Assembly: GCF_020740795.1 (NCBI RefSeq)
Contig: NC_067312.1
Location: 61,976,405-62,040,404 of the forward strand
Length of the DNA stretch: 64,000 nt
Direction: 5' to 3'
Origin: Apus apus
Taxonomy: Eukaryota; Chordata; Aves; Apodiformes; Apodidae
Part shown: in pieces, positions 1 through 12,447 of the stretch
How the letters are laid out: every line of letters begins with the position of its first letter
Position numbering within the stretch: the stretch's first letter is position 1
Program-made: the position numbers and the translations under genes
Notes under the pieces: model-generated
What the model saw: the letters and a program-made list of their open reading frames with translations, nothing else
Databases searched by the model: none
What the model was told of the DNA's origin: nothing

Positions 1-613
1 CCTTGCTGCCAAGAGGGCCGATGGAATCACAGGGTACGTAAGGAAGAGTGTGGCCAGTAGACTGAAGGAGGTCGATCTCTCTCACTGCTGTGCCCTGGTG
101 AGGCTACATCTGGAATCCTTCATCCAGTTCTGGCTCCCCAGTTCAAGAGAGACAGGGAACTACTAGAGAGAGTCCAGCAGAGGGCAACAAAGATAATTGG
201 GGAATTGGAGCATCTCTTATGAGGAAAGGCTGACAGAGCTGGGATTCTTCAGCCTTAAGAAGAGAAGGCTGAGGGAAGACCTTATCAATGCCTATAAGTA
301 CCTAAATGGTACGTGCAAGGAGAATGAAGCCAGACTCTTTCCAGTAGTTCCCAGTGACAGGACAAGCAGCAACAGGGACAAGCTGGAACATGGGAAGTTC
401 CATTGAAATATGAGGAAAAACTTCTTTATGGTGAGGGTGACAGAGCACTAGAACAGGCTGCCCAGGGAGGCTGTGCGGTCCCCTTCTCTGGAGATATTCA
501 AGACCTGCCTGGATGCAGCCCTGAGTAATGTGCTCTAGGGGATCCTGCTTTAGAGGAAAGTTGGACTAGATGATCTCTAGAGGTCCCTTTCAACTCATGC
601 AATACCATGAGTC
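1..613 (+). mobile_element. CR1 LINE 3' end (plus orientation), truncated by window edge
   Basis: The translation resembles the C-terminal tail of CR1 reverse transcriptase (SYEERLTELGFFSLKKRRL at 213-269), then the CR1 3' region ending in GTTGGACTAGATGATCTC and a degraded octamer tail. It lies in an intron of SRFBP1 in the same orientation as the gene. Frameshifts and stops make it inactive. Confidence 0.9.
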
Positions 614-1020
614 ATGCAGAATGCTTTCTACCAATATGGTCTTTATTCAGGGGGCTCATTAATTTTCTTTCCATGTGTAAGAACCAGCAAATGTAAAATC
701 AATGTGTTAGCTCTGAAAGATGTGTCTGGTATGGTTTTAAAATAAAAATTGTGCTATTCATGTTCAGTACTTGAAAAATAGCAGATTTACATGTGTGATC
801 CATTTCTGTCAATGTTCAGGCAGACAGATTTTTCCTCATTTAGAATGACAGGATGAGGGAAAAAATAAGGAATATTCAAATGTTTCTGTGTCATAAGCTT
901 TTTCTTTGTTCAATTGATAGTCCAGAATCACATTAATATGCATTGTAGCATAATCGATACAGGCCTTTGTAAGTATTCACCATTCTGTTGACTTCATGCC
1001 TTTGAATTTATTTTGTATAG

Positions 1021-4000
1021 CCAAATTGTACTGCAGCTGAGCGAGCCACTGCAAGACTTGCCACACACCCAATCTTGAAACCCAGATTTATTGAACTTAA
1101 AGGTATGAAATCTTCTATTAACTTGTTTATGACTTCAGTAGCTTTCTAGTGGTTTACCTTGTTCCTGTGTATTCCTGACATGAACATCTAGTATAAAAAT
1201 AAAAAAAAAAACGAAAAGCTCCTATAATTACCTTAACTAGCTGCAGTGAACCAAGTGTCGCAGGCTTGTTGCCATTTGTGTTGCCTGAAATGAGCTTACA
1301 AATATGACAGTATGCTATATGACATTTAAGATACAGAGTGTAGGGCAAACAGGGCATAGTGGGAACTCTAAAAATCAAGCCAATATAATGGAGTATCTCT
1401 AAATTAAATAGGAATGAACTGCCAATGAGCACAGTAACATGCAGATAGGAAAGTAAAAGGAGCATTACAACTGGATTTCCAAAGTCAGCTAAAAGGTTTT
1501 GCAAATTATTCCCTAAAACTTCCCTGGAAACTGTCCCCAGAATCCTTAGAGAATATTTCCTAGTGCATTAGGTTGTGTCCTGTTTTCTTTAAACACAAAT
1601 TTTCCAGCTAAAATGGGCCTAAACTGGGTCAAGTTCTAGTCATAACATCACAAAATTGCTTTGTTAATAACAGAGAATGTCAAGTACCCATTTTTATTAT
1701 ATTTACTGTTTGTTTGCAGTTTTTACATACAAGTTAATGTCCTAGATGAACACGATCATCAGTTGCAGATTATTTGCTGAAAGAGAAGTTTATAGTTAAA
1801 CCCAAGTCTAGCAGTATATTCAGCTGGTAATGATTTGTTCATTTCCTCACTTCTGTTGATGAGATTCTTCACTTTAAGGTCTTTCTTGTCCCATGTGTTC
1901 AGTGTATAATTTGTAAGGACATTAAAAATACACTAACTCAGTACAACACATTTAACTTGCAAAATTGTTTTCTAATATCAAAATAATATATGTAAATTCA
2001 TGTGTAGCTGCAACAGAATATTTTTCTCCTGCCCCTTCTCTAGCTGCTGTAAAAGCTTTTAAGGATGCAAGAAAGAGCACAGCTGAAGCCACTCATTCAA
2101 AACAAGCTAAGTCAGAAGAACAGCCTAAATCAGCACAACATTTCAGTAACAATTCGAATAACCAAGCTCTTAAACTAGCTCAAAAACAGCAAGGATGTGA
2201 ACAAAAACAAAAAATGAGTATGAAAATAGAAACTGACAGGGTGGCTGAAGAACTTCCTGAGAAGGAACCTGAAAAGCCTGTGGAAATGGGGAGAGCAAAT
2301 GTTCCAGAAGAATCTCCATTTCAGCCAGTAGAAATGCAAGCAGTCACTCAAAATAAAACAGGAAAGAAACTTGGCTATCAAAACAGGAAAGAAAATATGA
2401 GTATGAACAAATTAAGCACAATAAAAGAAATCATTAACAATAATAGTGACCTGGAACAACCTAATGAAGAGGAGTACTATGATGATAGTACTGAAGAGAG
2501 GTTTTATAACCAGTCATCAGATTCTGACAGTGACAGCAATGATGATTTCTTCATTGGCAAAGTAAAAAGAAAGAAAAAGACAGCAGCAGCTACTGATCTC
2601 TCTTCAGCAAAAGGAAAGGATAGACGTCAGAAAAACATAATGAGGAAAGAAAAGAACACAGCACCTGGGACAGCACAAGATTTGATAATGGAAGAAGGAA
2701 AGCCACATGCAAAAGCAAGCAAGCTAGAATCTATGTTCTGCAGTTCTTTGTCTACCTCAAATCAGAAATCTCAAAACAGAAGGTAAACCTTTTCCCCTTG
2801 CTATGTTCTCCCTCCTTCCTAGTAATGAAAATTGTAATTTTTAGTAGCCCTTACCAAACAAGAATTTCAGCCAATTACAGCCAATCACATAAGCTACTCT
2901 GCAGTTTTCTTGTGCTTTCTAGACACGTGCTTTTCATATTCACATTAGCACTGACATATATGTAGGATTCCTACTAACAAATATGAAGCAATATATTAAG
3001 GTTTTGCACATTATGCTTGAAAAGTCATTGTACGGGTGTTTTGGTGATGATGATTCTTTATGCACAGGTGTTTGTCATGTTACAAGTTTCCTGAAAAGTC
3101 CTAAATTCTGATTTTATTTTTTAGAAATACTCAAGACCAACCTCTCAAAAATGGAAGGACAGGTATGTATAACTTAGACTGGAGAAGTTGTAAGAGTAAA
3201 AATGTCTTAAGGTTTTATTGCCTCTACAGTCTAATCATGATAGGCTGTTTTTTGTTCCGTTTCAATTTTGTGACATGTATATTAACATTTGTTGCTAAAA
3301 TGGTCAAATTATTGAACATATTATTTGCTATTTTCTTGTTTTTAATATTAGAAATACTTAAAAGTAGTGCTTAGAATACTTTAGTGCTCTAGCACTTAGG
3401 AAAGTGCTTTTCTACCTTATCTTCATGTTGAGCAGCTAGTGTTACCTGTGCACGGGGAATAATGTCAGATTATATTTAACTAGTAGTTTATCTTGTGAAT
3501 AAGTCCATTTATAGTATATGGTTCCATTTTATAATTAATTAGAACAAGGATATAGTTTCAGTCATACTGAATTACATTGTGTAATATCTCATTGGTTTAA
3601 TGTGAAGAAAAAAGTTGAGATTGTGCTGAATATATGGCTACACAAATTTTGAAGGTAGTCAGTAATAATAAATTTTAACTATCTGCATTCTACCAGTGGA
3701 AATGTACTGCAAGGTTAGGAAATCTTGCTGTGAACATTCAGATATATGTGTTCTCCACGGCTCATTAAGAAATTATTGAAACTATCTGCAACCCCATGGT
3801 AGTGTTAGCATATTTTTATGAAGTATATTTATAATATTCAAATATTTATGAAGTATGTATTTATTTATAATATAGTTCATGTTTTATTTTGTACTTCTTG
3901 CACAGCACTTCTTAAAAAGGAACCACAGCTCAAGAAGCAATCATTTGCAAAAGCTGCAGGTATTACATACGACAATAAGAAAACATGTTTGGAGCAGCCT

Positions 4001-4099
4001 CTTCATCCTTCTTGGGAAGCAAGCAAGAGACGCCGGGAACAAATGTCTCAAATTACAGTGTTCCAGGGGAAAAAGATTAAATTTGATGATTTAGACTAA
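1021..4099 (+). CDS. SRFBP1: SRFBP1 (serum response factor binding protein 1), last four coding exons; 5' end outside window
   Basis: Four exons join in frame: 1021-1102, 2044-2782, 3125-3162 and 3906-4099 (TAA at 4097-4099), each with AG/GT borders. They give 351 codons including the stop. I recognise the family from the [11 protein letters not shown] motif in the first exon, [11 protein letters not shown] across the first junction, DDSTEERFY and DDFFIGKV in an acidic serine-rich stretch, and the C-terminal LHPSWEAS...[11 protein letters not shown] block. The human protein is about 429 residues, so roughly 95 N-terminal residues lie upstream. The family (BUD22 domain, also called p49/STRAP) binds serum response factor and is linked to ribosome biogenesis; the protein is expected in nucleus/nucleolus. 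The middle exon is lysine- and glutamate-rich and probably disordered. The third exon is only 38 nt. The gene runs convergently towards LOX. Exon borders were chosen by eye from splice consensus and reading frame, without transcript data. Confidence 0.95.
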
Positions 4100-4660
4100 T
4101 TTAAGTTAGGATTTAAAAAAAAATGCTTTTAGATTTGTATCAATGGTACTTTCTTATGAAGTAACAACTGCTGTTTGAACATTTTTGTTATACTGTCCTT
4201 ATCCTTTGGAATCTATAAAATAGCAACTGCTAGAAATAACCATCTGTTAATAATGAAGATTGCTTCATTTATTTAATGTGCTGTCTGATAATTAATGGTC
4301 ATATGTTGTTAGTTCATAAGTCTCATTACATAGTGCCACCATTTAGGAAATACACCCTAACATTAATTAATATTTTTTAGAAACATCATTTCTTCTTTGG
4401 AGCTCTTTTGTGTGTAGAAATGTTCTTTAAATTGTATAAGGACTTGGATGTCAAGAGAGAGGGACAATACAAAATACTAAAGTGCTAATCTTAAAACTAT
4501 ATTGTCAAATCCATCCCAACTGAGAAAAAGTAAGAGATCCTTAAACTCAACAGACTTCACAAAATCATTAATGCATCAAGTAGCTTGAAAAGCCAGTCAG
4601 TAGTATGAGTGGTATGAAGATTTCTGGAGAAAAATAAAATATTGGCCTGCTAAATTGTGA
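4100..4660 (+). other. SRFBP1: Probable SRFBP1 3' UTR
   Basis: AT-rich sequence after the SRFBP1 stop. The first clear AATAAA downstream is at 4633-4638, which would give a 3' UTR of about 550 nt. The polyadenylation site is inferred from this hexamer alone. Confidence 0.45.
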
Positions 4661-5099
4661 TCTCTGTCCTTTGCTTATATACTGCCAACTGAAGAAATGG
4701 AAGATTGTCTTCAATATCATTGCCTTAGTGGATATATCTGGGTGCTCTGACATTGTCAGACTTGCATTTTTTGAGAGGATGCTGAAAAACTGAAAGTTCT
4801 TTGTACCCATTGCACTTCCAAGTGCTATCCTGAGTTTGAGAGTTCATGTGAATGGGATATGAGGTAAAATCCTCATTGTATTTTTCTACAGGGGCTTCTT
4901 TCCCTGCTGCTTGATTTTAAAAAGTTCTGAAGTTGTAATTGGTCTTTTAACAGTGTTGTTCATCTAAACAGTTATATTTCATAATCTTGAATCTCTCACT
5001 ATCAAATTCAGAAAGTTGGTAAATTATTGCAGTGGGTGTAATGTAATACACTGTACAATTCATGTAATATTTTGCAATACCTAAGGAAAGTCCTGCATC

Positions 5100-5394
5100 A
5101 AATTGGAGGTTCATCTAGCCTAAAATTTTCAACAGTAGTCAAAAAAAGGATGCTTTAAGCATAGGGATAAAGGAAGTATTCAGTGATACATCATCAAACT
5201 TCGAAGTCATTGAGCTTCCAATTTTATAGCTCAGGGGCATCTTGTAATATTTATTTGATTTAATAATCCTCAATAGATTTCTTTTCTGCAGATTTGCTCT
5301 TAAATCCATGTAAACTTGTGGAATCTGTAATCCCTTGAAGTGTAGAAATCTTTCTTATGTATTACAGCCTTATGAAAAATAATCTTTTGATATG
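5100..5394 (-). mobile_element. Ancient, highly diverged CR1-type fragment
   Basis: The plus strand reads GGTTCATCTAGCC...CAACAGTAGTCAAAA...GGATGCTTTAAG. This matches the reverse complement of an old sauropsid CR1 3' region as I remember it (ATCTAGCCCAGTATC...GACAGTGGCCA...AGATGCTT). The similarity is patchy. It abuts the younger CR1 at 5395. Confidence 0.45.
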
Positions 5395-5970
5395 TCTTAG
5401 CAAAGATGACCAGCAGCCTCTTGGGCTGCATTAGAATGAGTGTTGCAAGCAGGACAAGGGACGTGATCCTTGCCTTGTGCTTTGTACTGATGAGGCTACA
5501 TCTGAAGTGCTGGATCCAGTTCTGGGCTCCCCAGTATGTAAGGGAGATGGACAGGCTGGAATGGGTCCAGCAAAGGGTGTCCAAGATGATAAAGGGTTTG
5601 AAGTAAATTGCATGCAAGTAAAGATTGAGAGAACTGGGACTGTTCAGGAGAAGAGAAGGCTCTGGACAATATTGTCAGTGTGCATAAACATGGCAGGGTG
5701 AGGGGAGGTCAAGACAGACATTTCTTAGTGCTATTGAGTGGCAGGAAAAGGAAATTGAAATACAAGATATTCTGCATAAACAAGAACAACTGGGAGAATG
5801 GCATGGGTGCCCAGAAAGATTGTGGAGTCTCCTTCCCTGGAGATACTCAGAACCTGACTAGACAGAGTCCTGGATTACGATCTTGAGGTGGCCCTGCTTG
5901 GACAGTGGATTTGAACTAAGTGATATCCAGAGGTCTCTTCCTACCTCATCTACTCCTTGTGATTTTGTAT
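5395..5970 (+). mobile_element. CR1 LINE 3' fragment
   Basis: It begins in the RT C-terminus (LLGCIRMSVASRTRDVIL, then FWAPQY) and runs through the CR1 3' region (TGGATTTGAACTAAGTGATATCC). It is truncated at its 5' end and carries indels. It lies between the 3' ends of SRFBP1 and LOX. Confidence 0.85.
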
Positions 5971-6534
5971 ACTTAGGACTGAGTCAAGCAATTACTCCCT
6001 TACCATCAGTGGCTCTGCAGGGGAGTCACTGGATGTGTCTAAAACATGTAGTCACTGTGTATCGCACTTCTCGGTGTATTCCACTTGGGATGAAATGGCA
6101 GGAAAAAGTTTGGGGGTTTTTAATTGTTACGTTACACAATTGCTCGTATGGCCACCTCTCACTCTCCTGCAGACTTTGTATCTTAATATTTATAGCCTAG
6201 CAATTTCTGCCTATTTTCCCATCCTTTTTGAAGTTCTTGAAGGCTAACATTCCAGTTGGTCCACTTGATATATTATTATCAAGGCATGTCTTTACAACAC
6301 TCGGTGGGGCTTTGTTTTCTGCATCCTAAACAAATGTCAGTATACGTGGTATTATCTTCCAGAATGGCCTTGCCACTCAGAGGAATTACAAATTCAAATG
6401 ACCTTCCATTTCCCAGGTATTTTTGTTGTTATTTTTACTGTAATATAAAACAACATTTAAAGCCAGAAGCATCAAAATAAAAACTAGTTAAAAATAGTTT
6501 TGTAGGGAAGAATCATCTTGCAGTGCATTGATGA

Positions 6535-8360
6535 TAACTTTCTAATGCAGGTAGGGGAGGAACCAACAAGGAGGTGCACTGCTGGACCTTGTATTAATGA
6601 ATAAAGAAGGTTTGGTTGGGGACATTAAGGCTGGGAATAGCCTTGGAGACAGTGACCATGACATGGTGGAGTTTAGTATTTTACAAGGAAGAAGCAGGGT
6701 AATAAGTAGGATTACAACCCTGGACTTACACAGGGCTAACTTTGGACTCTTCAAAGATCTACTTGCAGGAATCCCAAAGGCTAAGACTCTGGAAGGAAAG
6801 GATGCCCAGGAAAGCTGGTCAATTTTTAAATAGCACTTCCTCCAAGCCCAAGATAGGTGCATTCCTTTGAGTAGAAAATTAGGTAGAGGTCTTAAACGAT
6901 CTTCATGGATAAGCAAGGATCTTCTGAAGAAAGTTGTGGAAAGAAGACATTTACAGTTCGTGGAAGAAGGGACTTGTCACTTGGGAGAACTATAGGGACA
7001 TTGTAAAGGTAAGTAGGAAGGCAACAAGAGGCCAAAGCCCTCTTAGAACTTAGACTGGTAAAGGAAGTAAAAGAACAAAAAGAGCTGCTTCAAATGTATC
7101 AGTAGTAAATGGAAGAACAGGGAAAATGTGGGCTCACTGCTGAATGAGGAGGGAGCCCTGATAACAGAGGATGCAGAGAAGGCAGAGTCACTGCTTTGCT
7201 TCAGTCTTTACTAAGACCAGCCCTTAGGAACTTCAGACCCTGGATATAGGAGAGGAGGCCTGGAGGAGGAAAGACTCCACTAGTCAATGAAGATTGGGTT
7301 AGAGATCATTTATGCAAATTGAATATACACAAGTCCATGGGCCCTGATGGGATGCACCCAAGAGTGCTGAGAGAGCTGGCTGATGTTATCACCTACCACT
7401 CCGTCATTTTGGAAAGATCATGGCAAACAGGAGAGGTGCCTGAGGACTGGAGGAAAGCCAATGTCACTCCAGTCTTGAAAAAGGGCAGGAAGGAAGATCC
7501 AGGAAATTACAGACCAGTCAGCCTCACCTCCATCCCTGGAAAAATGATGGGAGTAGTCCATTTTGGAAGTCATCTTGAAGCACATGGGAAAGAAGAAGGT
7601 TATTAGGAGTAGTCAGCATGGATTTACCAAGGGGAAGTCATGCTTGACTCATCTGATAGCCTTCTATGATGTTGTGACTAAATGGATAGATGCAGGGAGC
7701 CCAGTGGTTGTATTCTATCTTGACCTTAGCAAGACTCTTGAGACAGTTTCCTTCACTGGAGACATTCAAAACCCACCTGGATGCGTTCCTATGTGATGTA
7801 CTCTAGGTGATCCTGCTCTGGCAGGGGGGGTTGGACTAGATGATCTTTCAAGGTCCCTTCCAACCCCTAGGATTCTATGATTCTATGATTCTATGAAGAT
7901 CCTTGTGAGCAAGCTCAGGATATGTGGGACAGGAGATTGGACAGTGAGATGGATTAAGAACTGGCTACACAGTAGAACCCAAAGAGTGCTGATCAATGGT
8001 GCAGAGTCCAGATGGAGACCTGTAACTAGTGGAGTCCCCCAGAAATCGGTGCTGGGTCCAGTCCTGTTCAACATCTTTATCAATGACCTTGATGACAGGA
8101 CAGAGTGTCTTCTCAGCAAGTTTACTGATTACACAAAGCTGGGAGAATTGGCTGATGCATCTGAAGGCTGTGCAGCCATTCAGCAAGTTTTGGGCAGGCT
8201 GGAGAGCTGGGCAGAGAGGAACCTCATGAGGTTCAACAAGAGCAAATGCAGAGTCCTGCATCTGGGAAGGAGCAACAAAATGCACCTGTACAGCCTAGGA
8301 GGTGATCTGCTAGAGAGCAGCTCTGTGGAGGAGAGCCTTGGAGTCCTTAAAAGTTTGAAC
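6535..8360 (+). mobile_element. CR1 LINE fragment: end of endonuclease domain plus RT, interrupted
   Basis: The translation includes the endonuclease tail (GDSDHDMVEFSILQG), the MNIHKSMGPDGMHPRVLREL finger motif, PEDWRKANVTPVLKKG, NYRPVSLTSIPGK, HGFTKGKSCLTHLIAFYD, YLDLSKTLETV, WTVRWIKNWLHSRTQRVLI, SGVPQKSVLGPVLFNIFIND and FTDYTKLGE. Frameshifts and a nested CR1 3' end (7752-7896) inactivate it. The second Asp of the usual FADD catalytic motif is Tyr. Confidence 0.92.
7752..7896 (+). mobile_element. Short CR1 3' end nested inside the RT of another CR1
   Basis: A CR1 3' terminal segment starts at CTTCACTGGAGACATTC and ends in three copies of an ATTCTATG-type octamer. It sits between the codons for SKTLETV and KILVSKL of the host CR1 reverse transcriptase. 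The host reading resumes directly after the octamers. I see no target-site duplication, as is usual for CR1, and a few host bases seem to be missing. Confidence 0.9.
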
Positions 8361-8464
8361 TGAAAACATTGTGCACCTGAAGCGGTCTGGCAGTATCTGA
8401 TGTGAGAGATAATAGCAGGCTTGCCTGTGACAAGCTGTGGGATGACATGCCAAGGTTAGAGGGA

Positions 8465-11336
8465 CAGAGTGCTAGCAAGGGCCCTCAGCCTATTGGTCAG
8501 AGACACAGTGGGCACTGCAGCATATTCTCAAGCCAGGAGCTCCTGAGGTAACAGAAATCAACAGGGAAACAGCAATGAAATACCCAAAAGGAATACCAGC
8601 CACTCCAGCCACTAAGTCAGCTTCATTGGGGTCCCAACTTAAACAGCACGAGGAGTCAAGAGATGTGTGCCTGCAGGGCTATGATCCTATTTGCATCATA
8701 GAGACATGTGATGGCTCACATGACTGAAGTGTAGGAATGGAAGGATACAGGCTCTTTGGGAAAGACAGACAGGGCAGATGAGGAGGGTATGTCACTGACC
8801 AGCTGGAGTGCACGGAACTCCACTGGCGGACAGATGAGCCGACCAAGAGCTTACAGGTCAGGGTTAAAGGAAGGGCAGGGACAGGGGACATTACAATGGG
8901 GGTCTGCTACAAGCCACCCAACTGGGAAGACCAAGTGGATCCTATAAACATATAGGAGTAGCCTCATGTTCACAAGCCTTGGTCCTCATGGGGGATTTCA
9001 ATCATTCTGATGCCGGGTGGAAGGATAGACAGCACAGCAAGGTACCAACAGTTCAGGAGGTTCCTGGAATGCATTGATGGTAACTTCCTTCTCCAAGTGA
9101 TAGAGGAAACAATGAGAAAAGGTGCTATTCTGGACCTTATTCACCAACAAGGAAGGCCTGGTGGCTCAAGGGCAGCCTTGGCTGCTATGACCATGAGATG
9201 GTAAAGTTCAAGATCCTTGGGGCAGCACAGAGGGAGAACAGCAAGCTCACTACCCTGGACTTCATGAGAGCAGACTTTGGTCTTTTCTGGGACCTGCTTG
9301 GTAGAGTACCATGGGATAAAGCCCTGGAGGGAAGAGGGGTCCAAGAAAGCTGGTTAGTATTCAATGATGACCTCCTCCTAGCTCAGGAGCAATGCATCCC
9401 AACAAAGAGGAATGCAGGCAAAACCGCCAGCAGGCCTGCATGGATGAACAAAGAGCTCCTGGACAAAATCAGACACATGAGGGAAGCCTACAGAGGGTGT
9501 AAGCAAGGACAGGTAGCCGGGGAAGAATACAAAAAAAAAGTTGCCCAAGCAGGCAGGGATCAGATTAGGAGAGCTAAAGCCCTGATAGAATTAAATCTGG
9601 CCAGGGACATCAAGGGCAACAAGGAAAGCTTCTATAGATATGTCCATAATAAAGGAAGACTAGGGAAAAATTGGGTCTGTTCCAGAAGGAAGCAGGAGAC
9701 CTTGTCACTTGGGATGTAGAGAATGCTGAGGTACTCCTTTGCCTCACTCTTCACCAGCAAGTGCTCTGGCCACACCATCCAAGTCACAGAAGACAAAGGC
9801 AGGGACTGGGAGAATAAAGATCCACCTGTGGTAGAGGTAGATCAAATGTGAGACCACCTGATGAGATCCATCCATGGCTCCTGAGGGAAATGGCAGATGA
9901 AGTTGCAAAGACACTATTCATCATATTTGAGAAATTTTAAGAGTGTGCTAAATTCTCTCTGACTGGAAAAGGAGAAACATGACCCCCAGTTTCAGAAAGG
10001 GAAAAAAAAGGAAGACCAGGGAACTGCAGGCCAGTTAGTCTCCAGACTGTGCCCAGCAAGATCATGGAGTAGATCCTCCTGAAGGCTCTGCTTAGGCACA
10101 TGGAAAATAAGGAGGTGATTTGTGACAGCCAACATGGCTTCAATAAGGGCAAAGTGTGCCTCACAAATCTGGTCCTTCCATGATAGGGTTACACTGTTGG
10201 TGGATAAGGGAAGAGTAACTGGGATAATCTACCTGGACTTGTGCATTTGATGCTGTCCCTCATGGACTATGTGGTAGATAAGGATTTTGCTGAGTGGTCA
10301 CACTCAAAGAGTTGCAATCAATGGCTCGAGGTCCAAGTGGAGATCAGTGACAAGTGGTGTTCCTCAAGGATTGGTACTGGGACCAGTGCTGTTTCACATC
10401 TATGTCAGCGACATGGACAGTGGCACTGAGTTCACCCTCAGCAAGTTTGCTGATTACACCAAACTGTGTGGTGAGGCTGACACGCTGAAGGGAAGGAATG
10501 CCATCCAGAGGGACCTTGACAGGCTTGAGAGGTGGGCCAATGCCAATCTCAAGAATTTCAAGAAGGCCAGGTGCAAGGACCTGCATATGGGTCAGGGCAA
10601 TCCCAAGCACAGATAAAGGCAGGGCAGACAATGGCTTGAGAACAGGACTGAGGAGAAGGACTTGGTGTTGGTTGATTACAAGCTCAATGTGAGCCAGCAA
10701 TCTGCGCTTGCAGCCCAGAAAGCCAACCATGTCCTGGGCTGCATCAAAGGAAGTGTGGCCATCAGGTCAAAGGTGGTGATTCTACCCCTCTACTCTACTC
10801 TCATGAGACCTCACCTGGAGTACTGTGTCCAGTTCTGGAGTCCATAACAGAAGGACATGGAGCTGCTGAAACAAGTCCAGAGGAGGGCCACAAAGATGAT
10901 CTGAGGGCTGGAGCACCTCTTCTATGAAGACAGACAGAGAGCTAGGGTTGTTCAGTCTGGAGAAGAGAAGGCTCCAAGGAGACCTTGCAATGGCCTTCCA
11001 GTACCTGAAGGGGCTACAGGAAAGCTGGGGAGGGACTGTTTACACAGGCAAATAGCAACAGGACAAGGGGTAATAGATTAAAAATGAAAGAAGGTAGATT
11101 TAGTTTAGACATTAGGAAGAAATTTTTGACTGTGAGGATGGTGAGACACTGGCACAGGTTGTCCAAAGAAGTTATGGATACCCTATTCCTGGAAGTGTTC
11201 CTGGCCAGGTTGGATGGGATTTTGAGCAACCTGATTTAGTGTAAGGTGTCCCTCCCCATGCAGGGCACCTGGAACTAGATGATCTTTAAGGTCTCTCCCA
11301 GCCCAAACTGTTCTAGGATGTTATGATTCTATGTAC
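8465..11336 (+). mobile_element. Long CR1 LINE copy: ORF2 endonuclease and RT through 3' end, decayed
   Basis: In order: ORF2 N-terminus (from about 8530), the endonuclease with GMEGYRLFGKDRQG and a MGDFNH-like motif near 8990, [70 protein letters not shown] with SGVPQGLVLGPVLF and FADYTKL, SRPHLEYC-like and EYCVQFWSP tail motifs, and the CR1 3' end with a degraded octamer. Several stops and frameshifts are present. ORF1 and the 5' UTR are not recognisable. The catalytic FADD is FADY, as in the neighbouring copy. Confidence 0.93.
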
Positions 11337-12251
11337 TCTAACTGAGAACATTTCTTCTATGGTATGGTACCGCACTGGAAAGCATGGCTTTCAAGGTCTT
11401 TTAAAATCTGATTATCACAAAATGAAATAAACTTCCATACCACTGTAAAAATAAATCAGTAGTACTTTGTGAGAGGACTCTGTCTAAACAGTGTTACAGA
11501 TACAAGTTATGTTAAAATCCTGTAGATACTAAAAATGTTTTTATAATGAGCAGAAAATGTTCTGAACTTTATCAACAATCTCCAGGCAAGTTCATTTGGT
11601 TTATCAGTTCACAAAAAATTGCCCAGTTCCATGTTCTGAATAGTACAATAAGGCTGTGATCCAGGTGAGTCACTAAGTACCAGCTAAACATAGCAGTTAC
11701 TCATTAAAATATGAAGCAATGCCAGTAACCTAATCTCTCTTCTTTCATTCATGTTCAGTGTATGTTATCTTCCTTCTTTTCTTTAAAGAGTTCACAAGTG
11801 ATTTTGAAGAAAAAAAAGACAAACAAAACCAACACAGTTTTGATAAGTCAGGCTTCCTTCAGGAAGTATTGTGTGGCCACAAATTACAGCTGTAAGAATG
11901 AAGCAGGAAGCTTGCTCAAATGCCAAAATAAACCAATGCTGCTAGATCTCTAAGCATATGCAAAAACTCACTTTAGAACGTAAGCTGGTAAAGAGTCTCT
12001 TTTTTTCCCAAAGTACTTGCAATCTAACTTTGTGGTGTTTAACATGAATTAACTCTTAAAACAGGGTCCTCATCTGCTGAAAGATAAGCTGTCCATGAAA
12101 AATTGTACTATGGCTGCTAACATCTACCTGTTTGGCATAGCATTAAGATTAATTGATAATTAATTAATTTAAAGCATTAAAGATTAGCATCTGCATCTAG
12201 GCAACTTAAAGGAGTTGGTGTATAGCAGGTAAATGCATGTCTTTTTCTACA
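11337..12251. other. Unique AT-rich spacer between CR1 copies
   Basis: No gene, domain or recognisable repeat. Short open frames only (for example 11762-11953), with no protein family I can name. Confidence 0.5.
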
Positions 12252-12447
12252 AAATCACAGAATCACAGAATATTAAGGGTTGGAAGGGATTTCTGAAGAT
12301 CATTGAATCCAACCGCCTTACCAGAGCACGACCAAAAATCACTAGGGCAGATCACTTAGAAAGGCATCCAGATGGGTCTTGAAAGTCTCCAGAGAAAGAG
12401 ACTTCACAACATCTCTGGGGAGCCTGTTCCAGTGCTCTGTAGCCTTC
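12252..12447 (-). mobile_element. CR1 LINE, 3' part of a copy split by an insertion
   Basis: The plus strand shows the reverse complement of a CR1 3' end (AATCACAGAATCACAGAATA, GGTTGGAAGGGAT, CTGGGGAGCCTGTTCCAGTG). The element breaks off at 12447 and continues at 13689. Confidence 0.88.

Noticed and set aside
7319..8363. Apparent host genes with reverse-transcriptase motifs
   Set aside because: These are parts of decayed CR1 LINE copies, not host genes.
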